A DNA stretch of 64,000 bases. It comes from Candidatus Mycolicibacterium alkanivorans. Its GTDB lineage: Bacteria; Actinomycetota; Actinomycetes; Mycobacteriales; Mycobacteriaceae. This document shows, piece after piece, positions 17,458-27,784 of this stretch. A model generated the notes under the pieces. That model made no database searches, was not told where the DNA came from, and saw nothing but the letters and a program-made list of their open reading frames with translations. Within the stretch, counting starts at the first letter, position 1. Each line of letters opens with the position of its first letter. The translations under genes were made by a program, and so were the position numbers. Where the stretch lies: NCBI RefSeq assembly GCF_022760805.1, contig NZ_JAIVFL010000001.1:1984001-2048000 (forward strand), in the 5' to 3' direction.

Positions 17458-17721
17458 CCAGTATCGGCCGTAACTTCAACCGACGCCAGGCCTTAATTAG
17501 GGGCTAGTTGGCTGGCAATGGTGCGTGCGCTGCGGCTACGGCGGCGTGGTATGAACAGCTCGACATTGGGCACCGTGGTACTGGCCGCTCCCGTCTCCAC
17601 CACCTTGGTCGGCATGCCCACCGTCACCACTGCGTCCGGATCGGTGTCATGCACCCGCAACACCACACCCGAGTTCGCGAGCTTGTCGCCCAAGTAAACG
17701 GCCGCGAGCGGCCAGCCACGC

Positions 17722-17885
17722 TCAATCGGCGATGCTCAACGCCCCCGTAGGGCACGCCATCACGGCCGCCTTCGACCAGCGCACGCCGCTCATCTGCGGG
17801 GTTCCGGATCGAGGATGGTGAGGGCGCCGTCGTCGCCGACTTCGAAATTGTCCGGTGCCAGGGCTTCGGTCCTGGCGATTGGCTT
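17722..17885 (-). pseudogene. 3Fe-4S-type ferredoxin relic
   Basis: Three consecutive frames read ALAPDNFEVGDDGALTILDP, then DERRALVEGG, then VMACPTGALSIAD before a stop. Together they are the C-terminal two-thirds of an actinobacterial [3Fe-4S] ferredoxin of the kind often paired with P450s, interrupted by at least two frameshifts. It lies immediately downstream of the working [2Fe-2S] ferredoxin and in the same direction. Confidence 0.65.
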
Positions 17886-17921
17886 CACCACGGCGCCGCC
17901 ACCTGACCCCAGTCCAGCTGT

Positions 17922-18242
17922 TCAGTGCTGGGCAACTGGAGTGTGGACTACGATGCCGTCGAGAGCGGGGCTGACCTTGATCTGGCAGCCAAGCCGAGAC
18001 TTCTCGTCGGCACCTTCGCAGAATTCCAGCATGGACTTTTCGTTGGGCTCTATCGGCGGTAGTCTGTCGAACCAGTCGGTGTCGACGTGCACGTGGCAGG
18101 TGGCGCAGGCACACGCACCGCCGCAGTCACCGTCGATGCCCGGCACCAGGTTCGACACGGCGGTTTCCATCAGAGACTCGCCGTCGATCCCATCGACGGT
18201 TCTGGATGTTCCGGTGTGGTCTACGTAGGTGATCTTGGTCAT
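17922..18242 (-). CDS. [2Fe-2S] ferredoxin, putidaredoxin/adrenodoxin type (CYP153 electron donor)
   Basis: This 106-residue ferredoxin binds its cluster with Cys40, Cys46, Cys49 and Cys86, the CX5CX2C plus distal Cys spacing of vertebrate-type ferredoxins (DCGGACACATC and RLGCQI). ATG 18242 follows AAGGACTGAG. It is the last intact gene of the CYP153-reductase-ferredoxin cassette and passes electrons from the reductase to the P450. Confidence 0.92.
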   Translation of the reverse strand: MTKITYVDHTGTSRTVDGIDGESLMETAVSNLVPGIDGDCGGACACATCHVHVDTDWFDRLPPIEPNEKSMLEFCEGADEKSRLGCQIKVSPALDGIVVHTPVAQH

Positions 18243-18330
18243 CTCAGTCCTTCTGTGGTAAGGCCGACTCCGGTCGCCGGCGTGGGGTTGGATAGTGGAA
18301 AAGAAAAGTGCAGCATCCAGTTGAGCGGGG

Positions 18331-19551
18331 CTATCGATGGGCCAGCGCCTGGACCGGGATGCGCTCATCGGCGAGTCTTTCTCCGTCAATGACGGCGCGC
18401 TCGGCGATCAGCGATTTGGCCGCCATGAACTCGATCGGCCGATTGATCGCATCCACGGCAAGCATTCTGCCGTCGTGCAAGTAGAACGCTGCGAACGATC
18501 TGGTGTCGGGGTCGCCACGAAGCACTACCTGGTCATAACCGCGGTTCAGTCCAGCGGTCTGCAACTTCAGATCGTACTGATCCGACCAGAACCAGGGCAC
18601 TTGCCGATAGGGTTTGGCGCTACCGCAGATCGCTGCGGCGGCGGTCTTCGCCTGCTCGATCGCGTTGTGGACCGACTCCAGCCGCAGTCGGCAGCCGTAG
18701 ACTTCGCTGGGGTGCTGTGTGCAGTCACCTGCGGCGTAAATACCCGGCTCCGAGGTTTCACACAGCTCGTCGACAACGATACCGTTGTCGCACGTCAGAC
18801 CCGCAGCCGAGGCTAACTCGACATTCGGGAGCAGTCCGATACCTGCGATAACCAGATCGGCATCGAAGCTCTCACCGTCGGCGGTCAGGACCCGCGCCGC
18901 AGACCCGACTTGCTCGATGCCGGTCACCGTCGTCGCGCATCGAATCGTGACCCCGGCGCGGCGATGCTCGGCTTCGAAGAACTGGGCCACGTCCGGACAG
19001 GTGACCCTGGCCAGCACCGTGGGCTCGGCCTCCACGACGGTCACCATCAATCCCAGCTTCGCCGCGACGGCGGCAATCTCGAGACCGATGTAGCCCCCGC
19101 CAATCAGCACCAGCCGCGCCCCGGGCCGCAACTTCGCACGGATGCCCTCGACGTCGGCCACGGTGCGCAGGTAATGCAGTATCGGAGAATCCGCACCAGG
19201 GCATGACAAGGGGCGGGGCCGGCCACCGGTGGCCAACACCAGCCGATCGAACTCGAGTTCGCGTCCATCGTCGAGCGTCACCTGCCGCTGGTTGATATCC
19301 ATCCCGGTGACGCAGACCCCGAGCATCACGTCGACCCGAGCCTTCTCATAGAACGCCGGTGGCCGCAGAAACAGCCGCTCCACCGGTAGGCTGCCGGCCA
19401 GAAATGCCTTCGACAACGGTGGCCGTTGATAGGGCAACACCGACTCCGCGCCGATGAGAACGATCCGTCCGTCGAATCCGTTTGACCGGAGGCTGGCCAC
19501 TGCCTGCCCGCCAGCTTGACCCCCGCCGACGACGAGCACGGTTTGGCTCAT
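18331..19551 (-). CDS. NAD(P)H:ferredoxin reductase, putidaredoxin-reductase type
   Basis: The 406-residue flavoprotein has an FAD motif VLVVGGGQAGGQ (5-16), an NAD(P) motif LVLIGGGYIGLE (about 147-158), GIYAAGDCTQHP for the second FAD contact, and a C-terminal reductase domain. It resembles putidaredoxin and rubredoxin reductases. It lies 28 bp downstream of the P450 gene and 88 bp before the ferredoxin, so all three form one operon. Electrons pass from NADH to FAD, to the [2Fe-2S] ferredoxin and then to the P450. Confidence 0.92.
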   Translation of the reverse strand: MSQTVLVVGGGQAGGQAVASLRSNGFDGRIVLIGAESVLPYQRPPLSKAFLAGSLPVERLFLRPPAFYEKARVDVMLGVCVTGMDINQRQVTLDDGRELEFDRLVLATGGRPRPLSCPGADSPILHYLRTVADVEGIRAKLRPGARLVLIGGGYIGLEIAAVAAKLGLMVTVVEAEPTVLARVTCPDVAQFFEAEHRRAGVTIRCATTVTGIEQVGSAARVLTADGESFDADLVIAGIGLLPNVELASAAGLTCDNGIVVDELCETSEPGIYAAGDCTQHPSEVYGCRLRLESVHNAIEQAKTAAAAICGSAKPYRQVPWFWSDQYDLKLQTAGLNRGYDQVVLRGDPDTRSFAAFYLHDGRMLAVDAINRPIEFMAAKSLIAERAVIDGERLADERIPVQALAHR

Positions 19552-19579
19552 TTGGCGTCATCTCCTCGACCTCGCCGCA

Positions 19580-20845
19580 TCAGACGTTGATACGCACGGG
19601 CAGGGACTCGTAGCCCTTGACGAACGGCGACAACACCCGGGTGGGAGCTCCAACGACCTCGATCTGCATCGGGTTGGGCCAACGCTTGAGAAGCTCCTCC
19701 CAGATGATTCGCAACTGCAACTCGGCCAGGCGGTTGCCGACACAGCGGTGGATCCCAAATCCGAATGACAGGTGATGGCGCGGCCGGGCACGATCGATGA
19801 TGAAGGCATCCGGATTCTCGATGGCCTCCGGATCGCGGTTACCTGACACGTACCACATGATGACCTTGTCGCCCTTGCGGATCGACTTCCCGCCGATCTC
19901 GGTGTCCGTCAAAGCGGTGCGGCGCATGTGCGCCAGCGGCGTCTGCCAACGGATGATCTCGGGCACCATGGAACCGACCAGGTTAGGGTTGCCGCACAGT
20001 TTGCGGTACTCATTTGGGAACTCGTTGAGAGCTACGACGCCGCCCGTCATCGAATTGCGGGTGGTGTCGTTACCGCCGACGATCAGCAACAGCATGTTGC
20101 CGAGAAATTCTTCCGGCGTTTGGTTTCGGGTCGCCTGCGAATGCGCCATCATCGAGATGAGGTCGTTACGCGGTTCGGCGTTGACACGATCATTCCACAG
20201 CCTTGTCATGTAAGCGGCGCACTCCTGCAATTCGCTCATCCGCTCTTCCTCGGACTCAATCACGCCGGCGCCGGGAATGGTCGTCGCTACATCCGACCAA
20301 CGTGTCAACTTGGCGCGGTCCTCCCAGGGAAAGTCGAACAAGGTCGCCAACATTTGTGTGGTCAAGTTGATCGAGACATTCCGGACCCAGTCGAAGGTCT
20401 CGTTGAGAGGCAAACTGTCTAGCACACCCGCGGTGCGATCACGGATGAGCCCTTCCAGCTTGGCGAGGTTCTCCGGTGCGACAATCGGACTGACCGCCAG
20501 GCGCTGCTCATCGTGTTTGGGGGGGTCCATCGCGATGAACATCGGCAGGCTCACGGCCTTGTTGTCGTCCATGATCGTGATGCCGCCGAACTTCGCCTCC
20601 GAGGAAAAGATCTCGGGTGAGGTATCTACTCGCATGATGTCCGCGAACTTCGTAATCGACCAGTACGGGCCGAACATGCTGTCCTTGCAGAAGTGGACCG
20701 GATCCTCCTCCCGTAAACGCTTGAAATACGGGCGCCACGTGTCATTTCGGTACAGTTCGGGATTGCTGACGTCGATGTCGTCCAGAGCGACCGCGTACGC
20801 ATCTCTCAAGTCGTGCTCGCTAGATGCCACAGAAGTCTTGTTCAC
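19580..20845 (-). CDS. Cytochrome P450 CYP153A, alkane 1-monooxygenase
   Basis: The 421-residue P450 has the I-helix GGNDTTRNS, the ExxR helix EIIRW and the heme loop FGFGIHRCVGNR with the thiolate Cys. Diagnostic CYP153A strings are present: MFIAMDPPKHDEQR, VSPIVAPENLA, TTQMLATLFDFPWEDRAKL and FVKGYESLPVRI. These are nearly those of CYP153A6 from Mycobacterium sp. HXN-1500, a terminal hydroxylase of medium-chain alkanes, and the cassette order P450, reductase, ferredoxin also matches that strain. GTG 20845 gives the CYP153A6-like length; ATG 20857 would cover the GAGGAG ribosome site. No regulator gene is visible upstream. Confidence 0.93.
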   Translation of the reverse strand: MNKTSVASSEHDLRDAYAVALDDIDVSNPELYRNDTWRPYFKRLREEDPVHFCKDSMFGPYWSITKFADIMRVDTSPEIFSSEAKFGGITIMDDNKAVSLPMFIAMDPPKHDEQRLAVSPIVAPENLAKLEGLIRDRTAGVLDSLPLNETFDWVRNVSINLTTQMLATLFDFPWEDRAKLTRWSDVATTIPGAGVIESEEERMSELQECAAYMTRLWNDRVNAEPRNDLISMMAHSQATRNQTPEEFLGNMLLLIVGGNDTTRNSMTGGVVALNEFPNEYRKLCGNPNLVGSMVPEIIRWQTPLAHMRRTALTDTEIGGKSIRKGDKVIMWYVSGNRDPEAIENPDAFIIDRARPRHHLSFGFGIHRCVGNRLAELQLRIIWEELLKRWPNPMQIEVVGAPTRVLSPFVKGYESLPVRINV

Positions 20846-21334
20846 AGTTCTCCTCATAGTCGATGACCCAGTCCGCGTAGAGGCGACGAGCCAAGCGGCG
20901 GGTTTCACCGGCGTTCCACATTCCGGGTACGCAGGGCACAACAGTCGTCGTGTTGCCAACCGGAGGTGTCCTGCGCCACGTCTATCCTGCACACGTGATC
21001 AGAGTCACCGCGCGGGGCGTGCGTGCCAACTCTGGCCCACGTAGGCCAACCGCGTCTCGTGCAAGTCGTGATTCGTCCGGGGGTGAAGAGGTCCTGCCGT
21101 CACACGGCGGCCAATTGAATAACAGGTGATCGCGAGATCACCTGAGAGGAATTATGTGGTTCCCCCCGAAATCGTGGAGCTGGTCATGGTAAGCCGATCC
21201 GTATCTCGGCCTGCGTCAGGCCGATTTGCTGTGAACCAGTGGGCTCAACTCATTGTGATACGCAGGGGGACTGCCTTCCGGGTCGCAGAGGTGACCGGTG
21301 AGCTCGGCGATGCGAGCATCGCGTTCCTTCACGA
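20846..21334. other. CYP153 upstream region with two perfect hairpins; no gene seen
   Basis: This stretch of about 490 bp holds a perfect 9-4-9 inverted repeat, CAGGTGATC and GATCACCTG, at 21123-21144. A perfect 8-3-8 repeat, TCGGCCTG and CAGGCCGA, lies at 21206-21224. The CYP153 promoter must lie in the first part, but I could not fix its -10. The second part adjoins the truncated insertion sequence, so its hairpins may belong to the lost flank. Confidence 0.5.
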
Positions 21335-22069
21335 CAGCTGGTCTGCGACCACGACACCGGCACAATCATGTGGGGTGCGCCGGGCAAGAAGGCAGCCACT
21401 CTCGACGCGTTGTTCACCGCCGCCCTGCCCGAGGGCGGTGCGAAGAAGATCGAGGCCGTGTCGATGGACCTCGGGCCGGCATTCGCGAAATCCGTTCGCG
21501 CACATGCCCCGCAGGCGGTGATCTGCTTCGATCCGTTCCATGTCGTCAAACTAGCCACCGACGCCCTCGACGACGTTCGCCGTCAGGTATGGCAGTCCGC
21601 GCGCAAACTCTCGAACAAGCAGATCGCCAAACCCTACAAGGGAGCCCGCTGGGCGCTGCTGAAGAACCCCGAATCCCTCACCGACACACAGAAAGCCACC
21701 CTCGCCCAGCTCAAACGCGAGGGCGGCGCACTGGTCCGCGCCTACGAGCTCAAGGAATCGCTGCGGGCGGTGTTCGCCGGAGACCTCGACGCCGACACCG
21801 TCACCGACATGCTCGGGAAATGGTACTCATGGGCGCAACGGTGCCCGATCCCGCAGTTCGTCAAGGTCGGCCGAACGATCAAGAAACACCTCGATGGCAT
21901 CCAAGCCGCAGTGGAGCGCGGCCTGGCCAACGGCCGCCACGAAGGGCTCAACAATAAAGTCCGGCTGATCATCCGCAGGGCCTACGGCTTCCACAACGCC
22001 GAGCACGCACTCGCCATGATCATGCTCGTCTGCGGGCCGATCACCCTCGAACTCCCCTACCACACATGA
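21335..22069 (+). mobile_element. ISL3-family transposase, 5'-truncated
   Basis: The frame opens within the domain at LVCDHDTGTIMWGAPGKKAA and runs about 240 residues to the natural stop. DDE residues are visible: Asp in SMDLGPAF, Asp in CFDPFHVVK and Glu in RHEGLNNKVR, the ISL3 triad. The N-terminal zinc-ribbon and helix-turn-helix region is absent, so the element cannot transpose itself. The sequence just after the stop (about 22070-22100) may hold the right end, but no matching left end is seen. Confidence 0.85.
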
Positions 22070-22204
22070 GGTCATCCACATTGATGATTCATGGCAATAG
22101 AGCCAAATCTTTTCTGTGAGCGTCATTCGCGCCGGACACATCAGGCAGGCTCGACTAATCTCGATTCCGATCGACGGCAAATTAGCGCGAAGGTGGAACA
22201 ACAC

Positions 22205-22813
22205 ATGGCCGGTCCCGAAGACTTGTACAACCAGATCCCGGTAGCGGATATCGCCAACAAGCTCGGCGCGGATCAGGGCGAGGTGAACCAGGCTATCCAG
22301 ACCCTGGTGCCCACGCTGCTCGGCAGCATCCAGCACAACGTCGTCTCCGACGACATCGACTCCAGCGGGCTCGAATCCGCGATCCACGCCGAGGGCTCCT
22401 CGGGCCTCGTCGACGGCGGGGTCAACGTCGACGATGTCGACCCGGCGCAGGGCGAGCAGTTCGTCGCGCGCATCTTCAGCGGCAACGACACCAACCAGGT
22501 GGCCTCGGCGCTGGCCGGCGGTGGGGCGGGCAACACCGACCTGATCAAGCGGCTGCTTCCGATCCTGGCTCCGATCGTGCTGGCCTACATCGGCAAGCAG
22601 TTCGCCGGCAAGAGTGCCGGCGGCGAATCCACCGAGGCGGCCGACTCGGGCGGCGGTGGCCTCGGCGACCTGCTGGGCGGCATCCTCGGCGGTGCCACCG
22701 GCGGCGGCGCCGGCAATAACCCGCTGGGCAGCATCCTGGGGAGCGTGCTCGGCGGCAAGCAGGGCGGTGCCATCGGCGACGTCCTGGGTGGCCTGCTTGG
22801 CGGCAAGCGCTAG
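22205..22813 (+). CDS. DUF937-family protein
   Basis: The 202-residue protein has N-terminal helices (LYNQIPVADIANKLGADQGE, VNQAIQTLVPTLLGSIQHNV), a DUF937 core with TDLIKRLLPILAPIVLAYIG, and a glycine-rich tail in which GGLGDLLGGILGG-like units repeat. DUF937 proteins are related to the YidB fold and have no firm function. The Gly/Leu repeats suggest an extended or self-associating tail. ATG 22205 follows AAGGTGGA; in-frame upstream codons lack a ribosome site. It precedes valS by 49 bp but valS has its own promoter. Confidence 0.82.
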   Translation: MAGPEDLYNQIPVADIANKLGADQGEVNQAIQTLVPTLLGSIQHNVVSDDIDSSGLESAIHAEGSSGLVDGGVNVDDVDPAQGEQFVARIFSGNDTNQVASALAGGGAGNTDLIKRLLPILAPIVLAYIGKQFAGKSAGGESTEAADSGGGGLGDLLGGILGGATGGGAGNNPLGSILGSVLGGKQGGAIGDVLGGLLGGKR

Positions 22814-22850
22814 CCGCCGCACCGCCCGACGACCCGCGCACGCCCGTTCC

Positions 22851-22856
22851 TAGAAT
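22851..22856 (+). promoter_or_regulatory. -10 box of a leaderless valS promoter
   Basis: TAGAAT ends 6 nt before the valS GTG at 22863, the spacing seen in mycobacterial leaderless transcripts. No Shine-Dalgarno sequence is present at this start. Confidence 0.6.
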
Positions 22857-22862
22857 TGACGG

Positions 22863-25514
22863 GTGACCACCACTCCTGACTCCCGCGCCGAGGCCATTCC
22901 CAAGTCGTGGGAGCCGGGAACGGTAGAGCAGCAGATCTACCAGCGCTGGGTCGACGCCGGCTACTTCACGGCCGACCCCGCCAGCGGCAAACCCGCGTAC
23001 TCGATCGTGCTGCCGCCGCCGAACGTGACCGGCAGCCTGCACATGGGCCACGCGCTGGACCACACGCTGATGGATGCGCTGACCCGGCGCAAGCGCATGC
23101 AGGGCTTCGAGGTGCTGTGGCTGCCCGGCATGGACCACGCCGGTATCGCGACGCAGTCGGTGGTGGAAAAGCAGCTCGCCGCCGACGGCAAGACCAAAGA
23201 GGACTTCGGCCGCGAGCTGTTCATCCAGAAGGTGTGGGACTGGAAACACGAGTCCGGCGGGACGATCGGCGGCCAGATGCGCCGGCTGGGCGACGGGGTG
23301 GACTGGAGCCGCGACCGTTTCACCATGGACGAGGGCCTGTCCCGCGCGGTGCGCACCATCTTCAAGCGGCTCTATGACGCCGGGCTGATCTACCAGGCCG
23401 AGCGGCTGGTGAACTGGTCGCCGGTGCTCGAGACGGCGATCTCCGACCTCGAGGTCAAGTACGAAGACGTCGAGGGCGAGCTGGTGTCATTCCGGTACGG
23501 CTCGATGGACGACGCGCAACCCCACATCGTCGTGGCCACCACGCGAATCGAGACCATGCTCGGCGACACCGCGATCGCGGTGCACCCCGACGACGAGCGC
23601 TACCGGCATCTGGTCGGCACCGCGTTGCCGCACCCGTTCCTGGACCGCGAGATCGTGATCGTCGCCGACGAGCACGTCGACCCCGAATTCGGTACGGGCG
23701 CGGTCAAAGTCACTCCGGCTCACGACCCGAACGACTTCGAGATCGGCCTGCGGCACGACCTGCCGATGCCGTCGATCATGGACACCAAGGGCCGAATCGC
23801 CGACACCGGAACGAAATTCGACGGCTTGGACCGCTTCGAGGCCCGCTACGCGGTGCGCCAGGCGCTGGCCGACGAAGGGCGCATCGTCGCCGAGAAACGG
23901 CCATACCTGCACAGCGTCGGGCATTCCGAGCGCAGCGGTGAGCCCATCGAACCGCGGCTGAGCTTGCAGTGGTGGGTGAGGGTATCCTCGATGGCGAAGG
24001 CGGCCGGTGACGCAGTTCGCAACGGCGACATCGTGATTCATCCGAAGAGCCTGGAGCCGCGGTGGTTTGCCTGGGTCGACGACATGCACGACTGGTGCAT
24101 CTCACGTCAATTGTGGTGGGGCCATCGCATTCCGATCTGGCACGGACCGGGTGGCGAGACGGTGTGCGTCGGGCCTGACCAGACTCCGCCGGAGGGCTGG
24201 GAGCAGGACCCCGACGTCCTGGACACCTGGTTCTCCTCGGCGCTGTGGCCGTTCTCCACGATGGGCTGGCCCGACCAGACTCCCGAGCTCGAGAAGTTCT
24301 ATCCGACAAGCGTTCTGGTCACCGGTTACGACATCCTGTTCTTCTGGGTCGCCCGCATGGTGATGTTCGGGACGTTCGTGGCCGACGACAACGCGATCAC
24401 CCTGGACGGCAAGCGGGGTCCGCAGGTGCCGTTCGAGAACGTCTTCCTGCACGGCCTGATCCGCGACGAGCACGGCCGCAAGATGAGCAAGTCGCGGGGC
24501 AACGGCATCGACCCGCTGGACTGGGTCGAACTGTTCGGCGCCGACGCGCTGCGCTTCACCCTGGCCCGCGGCGCCAGCCCCGGCGGTGACCTGTCGATCG
24601 GTGAGGATCACGCCCGCGCGTCGCGCAACTTCGCCACCAAACTGTTCAACGCCACCCGCTTCGCACTGATGAACGGCGCGGCCCCGGCGCCGGTTCCGGC
24701 CGCCGACCAGCTCACCGACGCCGACCGGTGGATTCTCGGCCGACTGGAAGAGGTTCGCACCGAGGTGGATTCGGCCTTCGACGGCTACGAGTTCAGCCGG
24801 GCCTGCGAGTCGCTGTACCACTTCGCCTGGGACGAGTTCTGCGACTGGTATCTCGAGCTGGCCAAAGTCCAGCTGGCCGAGGGTGTTTCGCACACCACCG
24901 CGGTCTTGGCCGCGGTGCTCGATACTCTGCTCAAGCTGCTGCACCCGGTGATGCCATTCGTCACCGAGACGCTGTGGAAGGCGCTGACCGATGCGGAGTC
25001 GCTGGTGGTCGCGGAGTGGCCGACGGCCTCGGGTTTCGCGCCGGATGCCGTTGCCGCCCAACGGGTTGCCGATGTGCAGAAGCTGGTCACCGAGGTCCGC
25101 CGCTTCCGCAGCGACCAGGGTCTGGCCGACCGGCAGAAGGTGCCCGCGCGGCTCTCCGGCGTCGACGAGGCCGGCCTGGGTGTCCACGTCACCCCGGTGG
25201 CTGCGCTGGCCTGGTTGACGGCCGCGGGTGCCGACTTCAGCCCGACCGCGCACATCGAGGTACGGCTGTCCGGCGGCACGGTCAACGTCGAGCTCGACAC
25301 CTCCGGAACCGTCGACGTGGCTGCCGAATGTCGTCGCCTCGAGAAGGACCTCGCCGCGGCGCAGAAGGAATTGGCCGGCACCACAGCCAAACTCGACAAC
25401 GCCGCGTTCCTGGCCAAGGCGCCCGAGGACGTCGTCGCCAAGATCCGGGACCGCCGGCAGCTGGCCAGCGAGGAAGTGGACCGGATCACGGCCCGCCTGG
25501 CTGCGCTGGCATGA
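22863..25514 (+). CDS. valS: Valyl-tRNA synthetase
   Basis: The 883-residue class I synthetase has HIGH-type [11 protein letters not shown] near residue 57, the CP1 editing domain ([20 protein letters not shown]), the KMSKS loop RKMSKSRGN, an anticodon-binding helical bundle, and a C-terminal coiled coil ([20 protein letters not shown]). It charges tRNA-Val and clears mischarged threonine. Its TGA overlaps the folC ATG (ATGA), so valS, folC and the DUF4233 gene form one coupled operon, as in M. tuberculosis. Confidence 0.97.
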   Translation: MTTTPDSRAEAIPKSWEPGTVEQQIYQRWVDAGYFTADPASGKPAYSIVLPPPNVTGSLHMGHALDHTLMDALTRRKRMQGFEVLWLPGMDHAGIATQSVVEKQLAADGKTKEDFGRELFIQKVWDWKHESGGTIGGQMRRLGDGVDWSRDRFTMDEGLSRAVRTIFKRLYDAGLIYQAERLVNWSPVLETAISDLEVKYEDVEGELVSFRYGSMDDAQPHIVVATTRIETMLGDTAIAVHPDDERYRHLVGTALPHPFLDREIVIVADEHVDPEFGTGAVKVTPAHDPNDFEIGLRHDLPMPSIMDTKGRIADTGTKFDGLDRFEARYAVRQALADEGRIVAEKRPYLHSVGHSERSGEPIEPRLSLQWWVRVSSMAKAAGDAVRNGDIVIHPKSLEPRWFAWVDDMHDWCISRQLWWGHRIPIWHGPGGETVCVGPDQTPPEGWEQDPDVLDTWFSSALWPFSTMGWPDQTPELEKFYPTSVLVTGYDILFFWVARMVMFGTFVADDNAITLDGKRGPQVPFENVFLHGLIRDEHGRKMSKSRGNGIDPLDWVELFGADALRFTLARGASPGGDLSIGEDHARASRNFATKLFNATRFALMNGAAPAPVPAADQLTDADRWILGRLEEVRTEVDSAFDGYEFSRACESLYHFAWDEFCDWYLELAKVQLAEGVSHTTAVLAAVLDTLLKLLHPVMPFVTETLWKALTDAESLVVAEWPTASGFAPDAVAAQRVADVQKLVTEVRRFRSDQGLADRQKVPARLSGVDEAGLGVHVTPVAALAWLTAAGADFSPTAHIEVRLSGGTVNVELDTSGTVDVAAECRRLEKDLAAAQKELAGTTAKLDNAAFLAKAPEDVVAKIRDRRQLASEEVDRITARLAALA

Positions 25515-26920
25515 GTATCGAGGAACCCACGCCCGACGAGATCGCCGCACTGCTGCAGGTCGAGCACCTGCTCGACCAGCGCTGGCCGGAGACCAAGCTG
25601 GAGCCCAGCACCGCGCGGATCTCGGCACTCATGGAGCTGCTGGGCTCACCCCAGCTCAGCTATCCGGCCATCCACATCGCCGGCACCAACGGCAAGACCT
25701 CGGTGGCGCGCATGGTCGACGCGCTGCTGAGTGCCTTCAGCCACCGCACCGGACGCACCACCAGCCCGCACCTGCAGTCGGCGGTCGAACGCATCGCCAT
25801 CGACAACCAGCCGATCAGCCCGGCCCGCTACGTCGAGGTCTACCGCGAGATCGAACCCTTCGTCCAGCTGATCGACCGCCAGTCCGAGGCCGGCGGCGGC
25901 CCCGCGATGAGCAAGTTCGAGGTTGTCACCGCCATGGCGTTCGCCGCGTTCGCCGACGCCCCGGTCGACATCGCCGTCGTCGAGGTCGGTATGGGCGGAC
26001 GGTGGGACGCCACCAGCGTCGTCGACGCCCCGGTCGCGGTGATCACCCCCATCGGTATCGACCACGCCGAGTACCTCGGCGACACGATCGCCGACATCGC
26101 CGCGGAGAAGGCCGGCATCATCGGCGCCCCGCGCGGTGAGCTGGCGCCGGTCGACACCGTCGCGGTGATCGCCCGGCAGGCGCCCGAGGCGATGGAGGTG
26201 CTGCTGGCCCAGGCGGTGCGCTCCGATGCGGCGGTGGCCCGGGAAGACTCCGAGTTCGCGGTGCTGAGCCGTCAGGTCGCCGTCGGCGGTCAGGTGCTCG
26301 ACCTGCAGGGCCTCGGCGGCACGTACCCCGAGATCTTCCTGCCACTGCACGGCGAACACCAGGCCCACAACGCCGCGGTGGCACTGGCCGCCGTCGAGGC
26401 GTTCTTCGGCGCCGGCGCCCAGCGTCAGCTCGACATCGACACCGTGCGGGCCGGTTTCGCCGCCGCCGCCAGTCCCGGGCGTCTGGAGCGGATGCGTAGC
26501 GCGCCGACGGTGTTCGTCGACGCCGCCCACAACCCCGGCGGCGCCGCCGCCCTGGCTGACGCGCTGGGCACCGAGTTCGACTTCCGCTTCCTCGTCGGTG
26601 TGCTCAGTGTGATGGGGGACAAGGACGCCATCGGGATCCTCACCGCGCTGGAGCCGGTGTTCGACCAGGTCGTCGTCACCCACAACGGCTCACCCCGAGC
26701 GCTCGAGGTCGACGCGCTGGCCGTGCGGGCCGGGGAGATCTTCGGCCCGGACCGCGTGCTGCGCGCCGACACCCTGCCCGACGCCATCGAGACCGCCACC
26801 GCGGTGGTCGAGGACTCCGCCCTCGAGGCCGACGGTTTCTCCGGCGCCGGCATCGTCATCACCGGGTCGGTCGTGACCGCCGGCGCGGCCCGCACCCTGT
26901 TCGGGAAGGACCCGCAATGA
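25511..26920 (+). CDS. folC: Dihydrofolate synthase / folylpolyglutamate synthase
   Basis: This 469-residue Mur-ligase-type enzyme has the P-loop [18 protein letters not shown], the omega/Mg segment [27 protein letters not shown], the GIDHAEYLG active-site His and the C-terminal DAAHNPGGA. It adds L-glutamate to dihydropteroate and then further glutamates to reduced folates. The start is the ATG in the ATGA overlap with valS; its own stop overlaps the next gene in the same way. Confidence 0.95.
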   Translation: MSIEEPTPDEIAALLQVEHLLDQRWPETKLEPSTARISALMELLGSPQLSYPAIHIAGTNGKTSVARMVDALLSAFSHRTGRTTSPHLQSAVERIAIDNQPISPARYVEVYREIEPFVQLIDRQSEAGGGPAMSKFEVVTAMAFAAFADAPVDIAVVEVGMGGRWDATSVVDAPVAVITPIGIDHAEYLGDTIADIAAEKAGIIGAPRGELAPVDTVAVIARQAPEAMEVLLAQAVRSDAAVAREDSEFAVLSRQVAVGGQVLDLQGLGGTYPEIFLPLHGEHQAHNAAVALAAVEAFFGAGAQRQLDIDTVRAGFAAAASPGRLERMRSAPTVFVDAAHNPGGAAALADALGTEFDFRFLVGVLSVMGDKDAIGILTALEPVFDQVVVTHNGSPRALEVDALAVRAGEIFGPDRVLRADTLPDAIETATAVVEDSALEADGFSGAGIVITGSVVTAGAARTLFGKDPQ

Positions 26921-27315
26921 GTGACGACACGCCCGCCGCGAAGGCCCCGGATCCGTGGAAGAGCTTCCGCGGCGTCATGGCCGGCACGCTGATCCTCGAG
27001 GCGATCGTGGTGCTGCTCGCGCTGCCAGTCGTCAACCTGGTCGGCGGCGGGCTCACCGCCTGGTCGACGGCATATCTCATCGGGTTCGCGGTCCTGCTGG
27101 TGCTGCTGGCCGGTGTGCAGGGCAGGCCGGGGGCGATCTGGGTGAACCTCGGGGTCCAGCTGATCCTCGTCGCCGGGTTCGCGGTGTATCCGGCCGTCGG
27201 CTTCGTTGGTGTGCTCTTCGTCGTGGTGTGGGGCGTCATCGCCTATCTGCGTGCCGATGTGCTGCGCCGGCAGCGCCGCGGGCTGCTGCCCGGCCAGCAG
27301 CAACCGCCGCAGTGA
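26917..27315 (+). CDS. DUF4233 membrane protein
   Basis: The 132-residue protein has four hydrophobic segments (about 25-45, 50-68, 75-93, 95-112) after a short charged N terminus ([16 protein letters not shown]) and a basic C-terminal end ([12 protein letters not shown]). This is the DUF4233 family, always found between folC and ndk in mycobacteria (Rv2446c). No enzymatic motif is visible and the role is unknown. ATG 26917 overlaps the folC stop. Confidence 0.88.
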   Translation: MSDDTPAAKAPDPWKSFRGVMAGTLILEAIVVLLALPVVNLVGGGLTAWSTAYLIGFAVLLVLLAGVQGRPGAIWVNLGVQLILVAGFAVYPAVGFVGVLFVVVWGVIAYLRADVLRRQRRGLLPGQQQPPQ

Positions 27316-27319
27316 CGGG

Positions 27320-27325
27320 TACGAT
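27320..27325 (+). promoter_or_regulatory. -10 box of a leaderless ndk promoter
   Basis: TACGAT is followed after 7 nt by GTG 27333. This supports the GTG rather than the ATG at 27324 as the ndk start, because that ATG lies inside the -10 box itself. Confidence 0.55.
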
Positions 27326-27332
27326 GTCGGCC

Positions 27333-27743
27333 GTGAGCGAGCGGACCCTGGTTCTGATCAAGCCCGATGGCGTCTTGCGTCGGGTGATCGGCGAGATCAT
27401 CAGCCGGATCGAGCGCAAAGGCCTGTCCATCGCGGCCCTCGAGCTCAAGCACGTCAGCGACGAGCTCGCCCGGGCGCACTACGCCGAGCACGAGGGCAAA
27501 GCCTTCTTCGGCTCGCTGCTGGAGTTCATCACCTCCGGACCGGTGGTGGCCGTGATCCTCGAAGGCCCCCGCGCGGTGGCCGCGTTCCGTCAGCTCGCGG
27601 GCGGAACCGACCCGGTCGAGAAGGCGACGCCGGGGACCATCCGCGGTGATTTCGGGCTGGAAACCCAGTTCAATCTCGTGCACGGCTCGGACTCGACGGA
27701 GTCCGCAGAGCGCGAGATCGCGCTCTGGTTCCCCGGCGTCTGA
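27333..27743 (+). CDS. ndk: Nucleoside diphosphate kinase
   Basis: The protein is 136 residues, the usual length, and starts [14 protein letters not shown]. It has the catalytic His in NLVHGSDS, the [11 protein letters not shown]pn-loop region and [10 protein letters not shown]. It equalises NTP pools using ATP. The GTG at 27333 matches the M. tuberculosis start and the leaderless promoter. It precedes rne by 288 bp of structured leader. Confidence 0.95.
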   Translation: MSERTLVLIKPDGVLRRVIGEIISRIERKGLSIAALELKHVSDELARAHYAEHEGKAFFGSLLEFITSGPVVAVILEGPRAVAAFRQLAGGTDPVEKATPGTIRGDFGLETQFNLVHGSDSTESAEREIALWFPGV

Positions 27744-27784
27744 GGTTCTTGGCTCACCTGTGGGTCAGAACCGGGCCCGCGGTG

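Noticed and set aside
17493..17693. Reverse-strand reading frame of about 66 codons (VVLRVHDTDPDAVVTVG)
   Set aside because: Reads somewhat protein-like but has only a TTG start, no ribosome site and no family I can name; may be another relic.
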